DNA of 14,727 nt, from NCBI GenBank assembly GCA_023429265.1, contig JAEYVS010000194.1, positions 1 through 14,727 on the forward strand, read 5' to 3'. This stretch comes from Bacteroidota bacterium. Its GTDB lineage: Bacteria; Bacteroidota; Ignavibacteria; Tepidaquicellales; Tepidaquicellaceae. The stretch's first letter is position 1, and every line of letters starts with the position of its first letter. The notes below the pieces were generated by a model. The model saw only the letters and a program-made list of their open reading frames with translations, had not been told where the DNA came from and made no database searches. Of the stretch, positions 1 through 6,010 are shown one piece after another. A program made the translations under genes and the position numbers.

Positions 1-66
1 GGATTGTTTAGTTTAAAAATTGGGAGTACAATAATATACAAATTCCTGATGTTTTTCTTTAGTCTA

Positions 67-1068
67 TTATGAGTTTACTTCTGAGGGTTCACCTATCACC
101 TGTTCATAGTTCTCTTTAAACCATTGGAGCTTTTCTTCTACCGGAGCAAGTTCATCATACTTCATTAATTCAATCCTGAATCCATTGATATTTCTGAGAT
201 TCTTGAAATAACCTGTATAATACTTTCTGAATTCTTTTACACCAAGCCATTCACCTTTTAGCTCAACACATAGTCTGAGATGAAGAAGACAAGTATCTAC
301 CCGCTCTTCGATTGACGGGTCAGGCTCATGCTCTCCGGTCGCCAGGAAGTGTTTCACCTGCCTGAATATGAAGGGATTCAGCATCGCTCCTTGTCCTATC
401 ATCACGGCATCCGGTTTATAGGTATCAAACACAAATTTCACGTCTTCAGGAGTCTTCAGTCCTCCATTGAGAATTATCGGTATTTCTACACCAGAATCCT
501 TGATCTTTTGCACCCAGGTCCAGTCGGGCTCTCCTTTATTTCCTTGTCCGCGAAGACGGCAATGAACGCTTAAAGCCTGGATTCCAATGTCTTCCATTAT
601 CCTGGCAACTTCAACTATAACAATATTATCTTTATCCCAGCCCAGGCGGGTTTTTAATGTAACAGGAAGATCCACATTATTTAATACTGACTCGGCAATG
701 TTTTTCATCCGTGGAAGGTCTTTTAATAATCCCGCGCCCGCTCCTCTCAGTGCTACGTTTTTTACCCAGCATCCGCAATTTATATCGATAAAATCAGGCA
801 TTGCTGATGCGGAAATCTTCGCTGCCTCTATCATTGAATCTTCTACACCGCCGAATATCTGAATCGCAAGCGGACGTTCTTCTTCGTAAAAGAATAGCTT
901 TTCTTTGCACTTTCTTGCATCACGTATCAGTCCCTCAGACGAAATAAATTCAGTATAAAGAATGTCTGCTCCCTTGCGTTTGCAAACCAGCCTGAATGGC
1001 GGCTCGGAAACATCTTCCATAGGCGCAAGTAGTATTTTATCTTTAAATATTTTTTGAAATTCGTTCAC
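67..1068 (-). CDS. dusB: tRNA-dihydrouridine synthase (Dus family, DusB-like)
   Basis: This FMN-dependent enzyme reduces uridine to dihydrouridine in the D-loop of tRNA using NAD(P)H, in the cytoplasm. The 333 residues match the usual family length. The N-terminal APMEDVSEPPFR (residues 15-26) is the family's FMN-binding start of the TIM barrel. DINCGCWVKNV (95-105) holds the expected catalytic cysteine, Cys100. VTLKTRLGW (136-144), VHCRLRGQGNKGEPDW (168-183) and the phosphate-binding NGGL (201-204) with MIGQGAMLNP (223-232) follow in the family order. The C-terminal ~90 residues form the usual helical tRNA-binding domain. Unusually, the residue after the catalytic Cys is Trp where most Dus proteins have Pro. 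The start is GTG, sharing its first G with the TAG stop of the upstream small ORF, which suggests translational coupling. The family is certain; the DusB subgroup and hence the symbol are less so. Confidence 0.9.
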   Translation of the reverse strand: MNEFQKIFKDKILLAPMEDVSEPPFRLVCKRKGADILYTEFISSEGLIRDARKCKEKLFFYEEERPLAIQIFGGVEDSMIEAAKISASAMPDFIDINCGCWVKNVALRGAGAGLLKDLPRMKNIAESVLNNVDLPVTLKTRLGWDKDNIVIVEVARIMEDIGIQALSVHCRLRGQGNKGEPDWTWVQKIKDSGVEIPIILNGGLKTPEDVKFVFDTYKPDAVMIGQGAMLNPFIFRQVKHFLATGEHEPDPSIEERVDTCLLHLRLCVELKGEWLGVKEFRKYYTGYFKNLRNINGFRIELMKYDELAPVEEKLQWFKENYEQVIGEPSEVNS

Positions 1069-1217
1069 TATTCAGACTTCTGTTTCTTTTTAAATTTCAG
1101 TGATAACCAGAAAATCAGGATAAACCCTCCTGATATTCCCATTGTCAAAAACAAGTATGGTGTAAGATCCTGCATAAAGATGATATTTTTCCTTAAGTTA
1201 CCCAATATGCGGGACAT
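1068..1217 (-). CDS. Small single-span membrane protein upstream of dus
   Basis: A 49-codon ORF that begins MSRILGNLRKN and ends KFKKKQKSE. It has one hydrophobic stretch at about residues 20-42 (PYLFLTMGISGG, then FILIFWLSL) flanked by a basic N-terminus and a Lys-rich tail, so a single membrane span with a cytoplasmic basic tail is likely. Its TAG stop overlaps the GTG start of the dihydrouridine synthase by one base (TAGTG), the main reason to believe it is translated. No Shine-Dalgarno sequence is visible, which is normal for this group. I do not recognise the family and cannot assign a function. The plus-strand ORF across the same bases is taken as the shadow. Confidence 0.55.
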   Translation of the reverse strand: MSRILGNLRKNIIFMQDLTPYLFLTMGISGGFILIFWLSLKFKKKQKSE

Positions 1218-1479
1218 TATAAATTTAAAAAGGATTCTCTAAAAGGAGAACAAATAAGGATTAGGATGGGTTTAAGATATGAGACAATATGGTTCTTACA
1301 CATCAAAAACGGGGCAAAAATGTCCAATTTTAATGTCTTTGGATTATCTAAATTGTTGATTTATATGAAAAATCCTTTAGAGGCATATTTTTTGCAGATA
1401 AAAGGAAGATTTAACAATTTAATGAAGAGGACTTATGCAGTTAATTGAATTCAGGAGTTTAAAACAGGAAAAACAAATA

Positions 1480-1707
1480 ATGACAGCAAACCCAAATATT
1501 AATTCGCTTAATCCTATCAACCCTAATATTATCGATAAGAAGGACAAATATATTGTAATTCATTACCACGATAAATGGGCAGTATTTGACGAGATAAGAG
1601 ATAAAGTTTTAGCAGTTCTTGATTCTTCTGAAATGGCAAACGAAACCGCCCTTATGTTCGCGAGAGTTGAACACCGTAGAGCGGTTCTTTTTCAGGATGC
1701 AGCTTAG
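1480..1707 (+). CDS. Small hypothetical protein, possibly DUF2188-like
   Basis: A 75-residue protein starting MTANPNINS. After a polar, Asn/Pro-rich N-terminal 20 residues it has KYIVIHYHDKWAVFDE, then a helical stretch with ALMFARVEHRRAVLFQDAA at the end. The pattern of a beta-strand with a W-A-V motif, a Ser/Thr-Glu-x-A turn and a following helix resembles short DUF2188-type proteins, but this is only a shape resemblance. An in-frame ATG at 1435 would add 15 residues (MQLIEFRSLKQEKQI). I prefer 1480 because of the A-rich leader directly before it. It is a lone gene: the neighbours are divergent (left) and convergent (right), and a strong terminator follows at 1735-1767. The role is unknown. 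Confidence 0.6.
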   Translation: MTANPNINSLNPINPNIIDKKDKYIVIHYHDKWAVFDEIRDKVLAVLDSSEMANETALMFARVEHRRAVLFQDAA

Positions 1708-1734
1708 GCTGTTTGTAATTATGATTGTTAATAA

Positions 1735-1767
1735 AAAAAGGCGGTAATAAATTTATTCCGCCTTTTT
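1735..1767. terminator. Bidirectional rho-independent terminator
   Basis: The arms AAAAAGGCGG (1735-1744) and CCGCCTTTTT (1758-1767) are perfect complements. The 13-nt interior is itself nearly self-complementary (AATAAA/TTTATT), which lengthens the hairpin with one bulged T. It has A-tracts on one side and T-tracts on the other, so it can stop both the plus-strand small gene and the minus-strand anti-sigma gene that converge here. Confidence 0.85.
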
Positions 1768-1776
1768 AATTTACAG

Positions 1777-2736
1777 TTAATTCGATTTCATCTTCACCTT
1801 CATTTTCATCTCGCTATCCTTATTGTCATCTTTGTTTTCTTTGACAATGTTCACTGAAACATGATCACCGTCTCTCTCTATCTTGATTTCATTGTCCTGG
1901 AGATTCTGATCCTTAAATCTATCCTTTATCATCTTTCTTATCTCATCATCTGATTTCCCTTTTATATCAAACTCCTGCATTGGCTGATCATCCGTATGTC
2001 TTCTTTCTTCTATTCGCATTTTCTGGTCGCCATCATTTATATTCAGCTGAAATGATCCCGGTTTTCCGTCTTCCGACATTTTTATATCTATTAATCTACG
2101 GTTATTTTCATCTCTTCTGAAATTTACCGTCTGTACTTCGATCCCGCCTTCTTTCAGTTGGCGTTCTACCTCTGCGCTTAGCTCCTGGTCACTCATGTTT
2201 TTTGCGTTAATGTTGATCTTAAATAGATCATCCAGAACTTTCGAGTATAAAGGGCGTTCCACTTCTTCAGTGAGCGGCATGATATTAACTTCTACTACAC
2301 CGGGAATGGATTCAAGCTCTTTAGAATAAGCTTGTACCTGCTCAAGACTGGCATTTGTGAGGACAAGATTATATGAGATAATGGAAGTATTATTCTCTTT
2401 ACTACTCTCATTAATTGATAAATTATTCTTTTCAACCCACCCTAAAGATGTACTCATATTTCCTGCTTGAGGATTGTCTACAGTCCACCGGATCACATGT
2501 CCTAAAGTCTCATTTTGAGTTACCGGCATATTACAGGCTGCGAGTAATAGTACGGTAAAAAAAATTACGGCAATTTTTGCTTTGTGTGCTAAAATATATT
2601 TTATCATTATTCCAATTTTATGTTTTTGTGTATGAGTAGAACCGGAAGCATTCTTTAACAGGGTCTCCGTTTTATAAAAAGAATTCATTTGATCGTCCTT
2701 TTTCAAGGCGTTCCAATATTTATTAATATCTTTCAT
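1777..2736 (-). CDS. Probable membrane anti-sigma factor partner of the ECF sigma factor
   Basis: A 319-residue protein starting MKDINKYWNALKK. Residues 1-52 are polar and presumably cytoplasmic; one hydrophobic span at about 53-68 (KIAVIFFTVLLLAA) is followed by ~250 highly charged, presumably periplasmic residues. The position one base after the sigma stop and this N-in topology fit an anti-sigma factor that holds the sigma factor at the membrane. No zinc-binding HxxxCxxC motif of the ZAS type is present, so the binding domain would be of another kind. The C-terminal half holds two related segments (about 174-219 and 255-299), each with SD-x-E-[LI] early, a helix, then R(R)D and an alternating strand. 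A longer start at 2781 would overlap the sigma gene by 44 bases; the ATG at 2734-2736 directly after its stop is preferred. The function is inferred from context. Confidence 0.65.
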   Translation of the reverse strand: MKDINKYWNALKKDDQMNSFYKTETLLKNASGSTHTQKHKIGIMIKYILAHKAKIAVIFFTVLLLAACNMPVTQNETLGHVIRWTVDNPQAGNMSTSLGWVEKNNLSINESSKENNTSIISYNLVLTNASLEQVQAYSKELESIPGVVEVNIMPLTEEVERPLYSKVLDDLFKININAKNMSDQELSAEVERQLKEGGIEVQTVNFRRDENNRRLIDIKMSEDGKPGSFQLNINDGDQKMRIEERRHTDDQPMQEFDIKGKSDDEIRKMIKDRFKDQNLQDNEIKIERDGDHVSVNIVKENKDDNKDSEMKMKVKMKSN

Positions 2737-2737
2737 C

Positions 2738-3334
2738 TTATTTGTCTGTCCTGAGTCCTGCGATGATCTCGAATGTTTCATTTTCCAGATCTCCTATTTG
2801 ATTTGAATTATTTTTTTCCCGGGAAGTTTTATTTTCTTCCATTTCTGTAATTCTTTCCCGGAGCTTTGCTCTTGCTCTGCTTAGCCTTGATTTTACTGCG
2901 GAAAGGCTTTCACCGGCAATTTTACTTATTTCATCTATTGAAAACCCTCCCAGCTCAAAAAGAAGGAGCTCCATACGCTCTTTTTTCCTGAGAGTTGTTA
3001 ATGCATTCAGCAGTGTAAGTTTGTCTTCATTTTCAGTTTTATTCTTCAGAGGAATTTCGAAAATCTTCGGATCGTCTGTTGAAGTAAAGCGTTTCCAGAA
3101 ATACTTCCTGCTGCTGTTATAAAATTCACGCGTAATTATGGTAAAGAACCAGCTTCGGAATTTGGCATCATCTTTCAGGGAATTGATGTTCTCCAGAGCT
3201 TTTAATAACGCATCCTGGAAAAGATCTTTGCCTTCATCAGCTGATCTTTTGTAACATAAGCCTATACAGTAGTTTAACGCATTACTGTAGTGCGGCTTTA
3301 ATAGCTCTAAAAATTTTTCTGTATCTCGATACAT
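2738..3334 (-). CDS. ECF-type RNA polymerase sigma factor
   Basis: A 198-residue sigma-70 family protein with only regions 2 and 4, as in extracytoplasmic-function sigma factors. Region 2 covers about residues 10-80: DLFQDALLKALENI (37-50) is the core-binding region 2.2, and FRSWFFTIITREFYNSSRK (59-77) is the -10 recognition helix. After a variable linker, region 4 (about 107-163) has the helix-turn-helix FSIDEISKIAGESLSAVKSR (131-150) followed by the usual LSRARAKLRE. A ~35-residue polar tail extends past region 4. The stop is followed after one base by the start of the putative anti-sigma gene, so the two should be cotranscribed and coupled. The gene is divergent from the S8 protease at 3498 across 163 bp. 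The target promoters cannot be told from the window. Confidence 0.9.
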   Translation of the reverse strand: MYRDTEKFLELLKPHYSNALNYCIGLCYKRSADEGKDLFQDALLKALENINSLKDDAKFRSWFFTIITREFYNSSRKYFWKRFTSTDDPKIFEIPLKNKTENEDKLTLLNALTTLRKKERMELLLFELGGFSIDEISKIAGESLSAVKSRLSRARAKLRERITEMEENKTSREKNNSNQIGDLENETFEIIAGLRTDK

Positions 3335-3497
3335 AATTACGTAATTCTAATGATATGACAGATGAAAGATACTAAAAGTCGCAGAATTATACCTGACTCT
3401 TAAAATTGATTATAATTGTATTTTTTGGTAATAAGTATTATTATGTGAAGTCAATGTACATTCAATCGTTTATTTTAAAAATCATATTTATATAAAA
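3335..3497. other. Divergent intergenic region, sigma gene / S8 protease gene
   Basis: 163 bp, very AT-rich, which must hold the promoters of both the sigma/anti-sigma pair (minus) and the first protease (plus). I found no exact TAnnTTTG element; TATTTTTTG near 3418-3426 is one base too long. TATAAT occurs on the minus strand near 3387-3392 but lacks a clear -35 partner. No promoter is called. Confidence 0.4.
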
Positions 3498-5861
3498 ATG
3501 AAGAAAATCTTACTTTGTTTGGTTTTTCTGACTTTGGCAAGTACTGCTATTTCACAAAATGTAGAAATTTCCGACAGGCTTGAACAGAGAATGAGGTCAT
3601 TAAATCCCCTGGAGTATACTAAAGTCATTGTAATGTTGTCTGACCAGGTGGATATGCTGGCATTGGATGCTTATTTATACCAGATAAATGCGTCTCCCGA
3701 GCTTCGCGCTAAAACGGTGATAACTTCACTAATGCAAAAAGCACAATCCACTCAGGGACCATTACTTGAATATCTCAATACACAGAGATCCATCGGAAAA
3801 GTAAGAGAGATTATTCCTTTCTGGATTACAAATACTATCGTCATTGAAGCGACACCGGATGTAATAACACAGGTGTCCAAACGGCTTGATGTTGGTATTA
3901 TGGATATCGATGCAGAATTGGATTATGATCGTCCTACTTCTATTACTACTGCAACTGAAAGTTCAAGTTCCTCTGAAAATGGCCTTAAAGTAATCAATGC
4001 GCATCTTCTATGGAATATGGGTATCACCGGAAACGGAAGATTGGTAATGAGTGATGATACGGGCGTTTTGGGTACTCATCCTGCTCTGAATCATAAATGG
4101 AGAGGCAATACCGTACCCTGGTATCACGCCTGGATAGACCCAAGTGGCGGTACAACCTCACCAAATGATTGCGATGGTCACGGTACACATACTGTGGGAA
4201 CTATGTGCGGAAGAGCCGGCAGCGATACCATTGGTGTTGCACCGGATGCGCAATGGATCGCCGCGAAAACCATTTGCGGTGGAAGCGGAACTTCTAATCA
4301 TATGATAGCCTGGCAGTGGGCTTTAAATCCGGATAGCAACGTTAATACAATAAATGATATGCCTGATGCAATTGGAAACTCCTGGCACGATCCTACTATT
4401 ACAAATCAATGTGTGAATGTATATGTTGGTATGCTTAATTCAATGGAAGCAGCCGGAGTCGCGATCGTTTTCTCTGCCGGAAATTCCGGTCCCGGAGCCT
4501 CAACAATTACACGACCTAAAAACGTAAATACAAATCCTGTAAATTCTTTTGCGGTCGGCAATATAAACGGAAATACCTCATTTCCGTGGCCTATCAATGC
4601 TGGTTCTTCAAGAGGACCGTCGCTTTGTGGTGGGACTGGCACCTTATTGATCAAACCCGAAGTTGTTGCGCCGGGTACAAGCGTAAGATCTTCGTATGGT
4701 AATGGAGGATATGCAAATCTCACCGGTACTTCAATGGCGTGTCCGCACGTTGTGGGTTCGGTTGCATTGTTAAAGTCTGCATTCCCGAATAAAACCGGAA
4801 AAGAAATTCTCGAAGCCCTGCATTCTACGGCAAGAGACCTTGGTACTGTAGGTGAAGATAATACATATGGTAATGGTGTTATTGACGTAAAAGCTGCTTA
4901 TGATTTCTTAAGCTCATCCTCAGGTTCTAATGAAAATTATGCTATGACTCTTCCTACTCCGGGAGTAAATACAAACTATGTAGCTATTCCTCATCAGTCC
5001 AGTATGGTCGGTTTTGGAAATAATATCACCATCGAAGGATGGATGAAGATTGGCACTACTACAAATGCAAATACTCTTCTTAATAAAGGGGCTACTTCCT
5101 TTGATTATCAGCTTGGCGTGAATGCGGGTGGTAATCCGTTCTTCAGAGGACAGGGTACTATAGTAATTGCTAATACATATATAATGCCGGTTAATGTCTG
5201 GAAACATCTTGCGGCAACATATGATGGTACTACAGTTCGATTTTATGTTGATGGGGTAGAGATATTTTCCCAGGCTTCGGCTATCACTCTTGGTTCATCG
5301 ACGAATGAAATGAGGATTGGAAGAGGAGGAAGTGACCCGGGCTCAGGTGCAATCGATGAGGTCAGATTATGGAGTGTGGCAAGAACACAGTCTGAAATTA
5401 ACTCATCAAAATGCTTAAAGTATCCTTCTCAATTTGGTTCTACTGCAGGCTTAAAAGCATTATGGCATTTTGACAGCACATTCGTGGACTCTGTCAGCGG
5501 GTATAATGGTACGCCTATGACTGCAAGTGTCGGATTTGATACAGCAACTTTGCCTTGTGTCATAACGAATATTTCCGGTAATAATAATATTCTTCCGGAG
5601 GAATTCTCTCTTATGCAAAATTACCCGAATCCATTTAATCCGACTACAAAGATCAGGTTTGATATCCCAAAACAAAGCTTTGTAACATTAAAGGTTTATG
5701 ATGTTGCCGGAAGGGAAGTGGAATCTCTTATAAGCAGACAACTAAATGCCGGGACTTATATTGCTGATTTTACAGCTAAAAATCTCAGCAGCGGGGTATA
5801 TTTCTACAGCCTTCAGGCAGGGGATTTTGTCCAGGTGAAAAAGATGGTATTATTGAAGTAA
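3498..5861 (+). CDS. T9SS-secreted S8 protease, bacillopeptidase F-like, with LamG-like domain
   Basis: A 787-residue exported subtilisin-family serine protease. A signal peptide (MKKILLCLVFLTLASTAISQ, 1-20) is followed by a prodomain (about 21-145) of bacillopeptidase F type. The catalytic domain (about 160-475) has Asp187 in DDTGV, His228 in DGHGTH, the oxyanion Asn329 in FSAGNSGPG and Ser412 in GTSMACPH, so the triad is complete. LLWNMGITGNG and HPALNHKWRG are typical of the bacillopeptidase F subgroup. Residues about 480-690 look like a concanavalin A/LamG-type jelly roll (ITIEGWMKI, WKHLAATYDG, RFYVDGVEI, IDEVRLWSVART), which in other proteins binds glycans or polymers. Residues about 700-787 are a type A T9SS sorting domain (QNYPNPFNP at 707-715, DVAGREV, GVYFY, KKMVLLK), removed at the outer membrane. 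The protein should be secreted or surface-anchored. The substrate is unknown. Confidence 0.92.
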   Translation: MKKILLCLVFLTLASTAISQNVEISDRLEQRMRSLNPLEYTKVIVMLSDQVDMLALDAYLYQINASPELRAKTVITSLMQKAQSTQGPLLEYLNTQRSIGKVREIIPFWITNTIVIEATPDVITQVSKRLDVGIMDIDAELDYDRPTSITTATESSSSSENGLKVINAHLLWNMGITGNGRLVMSDDTGVLGTHPALNHKWRGNTVPWYHAWIDPSGGTTSPNDCDGHGTHTVGTMCGRAGSDTIGVAPDAQWIAAKTICGGSGTSNHMIAWQWALNPDSNVNTINDMPDAIGNSWHDPTITNQCVNVYVGMLNSMEAAGVAIVFSAGNSGPGASTITRPKNVNTNPVNSFAVGNINGNTSFPWPINAGSSRGPSLCGGTGTLLIKPEVVAPGTSVRSSYGNGGYANLTGTSMACPHVVGSVALLKSAFPNKTGKEILEALHSTARDLGTVGEDNTYGNGVIDVKAAYDFLSSSSGSNENYAMTLPTPGVNTNYVAIPHQSSMVGFGNNITIEGWMKIGTTTNANTLLNKGATSFDYQLGVNAGGNPFFRGQGTIVIANTYIMPVNVWKHLAATYDGTTVRFYVDGVEIFSQASAITLGSSTNEMRIGRGGSDPGSGAIDEVRLWSVARTQSEINSSKCLKYPSQFGSTAGLKALWHFDSTFVDSVSGYNGTPMTASVGFDTATLPCVITNISGNNNILPEEFSLMQNYPNPFNPTTKIRFDIPKQSFVTLKVYDVAGREVESLISRQLNAGTYIADFTAKNLSSGVYFYSLQAGDFVQVKKMVLLK

Positions 5862-5901
5862 TAATATATTAAAACATAGGAATGGCTTAAGTTGTAACTT
5901 G

Positions 5902-5934
5902 CTTGAATTAATAAATTCCAATATATTAAATTTG
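5902..5934 (+). promoter_or_regulatory. Candidate Bacteroidota-type promoter for propeller gene A
   Basis: TAAATTTG (5927-5934) matches the -7 consensus TAnnTTTG known from Bacteroidota, and CTTG (5902-5905) lies 21 bases upstream, close to the usual spacing to the -33 TTG/TTTG element. Transcription would start near 5940, just before the hairpin at 5945. The prediction rests on consensus only. Confidence 0.4.
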
Positions 5935-5944
5935 TATGATAAAT

Positions 5945-5975
5945 AGGGAGGACCAAAACCTCCCTGTTTATTTTT
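5945..5975 (+). terminator. Terminator-like hairpin between protease and propeller gene A
   Basis: AGGGAGG (5945-5951) and CCTCCCT (5959-5965) pair perfectly around a 7-nt loop and are followed by GTTTATTTTT. It ends the protease transcript 84 bp after the stop or, if the promoter at 5902-5934 is real, lies in the leader of gene A. It also argues against the in-frame ATG at 5937 as the start of gene A, since the hairpin would then be coding. Confidence 0.65.
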
Positions 5976-5978
5976 ACA

Positions 5979-5990
5979 ACCAAGCAGAAA
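5979..5990 (+). promoter_or_regulatory. Leader element shared by the two propeller genes, copy A
   Basis: ACCAAGCAGAAA occurs 20 nt before the ATG of gene A and again (9405-9416) 23 nt before the ATG of gene B. The surrounding leaders are otherwise only similar in being A-rich. It may be a conserved 5' UTR or translation element, or simply a remnant of the common ancestor. Confidence 0.45.
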
Positions 5991-6010
5991 AAACAATTAA
6001 AACAAAAACA

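Noticed and set aside
1054..1242. 62-codon plus-strand ORF
   Set aside because: It is antisense to the coupled small membrane protein, which has the better context, and its N-terminus runs over the start of the dihydrouridine synthase.
1266..1448. 60-codon plus-strand ORF before the small orphan gene
   Set aside because: The composition looks like translated AT-rich intergenic DNA, there is no recognisable pattern, and it overlaps the long-start form of the next ORF.
2737..2781. Upstream start of the anti-sigma candidate inside the sigma gene
   Set aside because: The ATG at 2734-2736, one base after the sigma stop, gives a typical coupled arrangement; the extra 15 residues are polar and overlap the coding end of the sigma gene.
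3418..3426. TATTTTTTG as the promoter of the first protease
   Set aside because: It has one base too many between TA and TTTG, and no TTG at the right distance upstream.
5936..6010. In-frame upstream start that would add 25 residues to propeller protein A
   Set aside because: The extension covers a terminator-like hairpin, is not found in paralogue B, and would precede an otherwise normal signal segment that begins at 6011 in both proteins.
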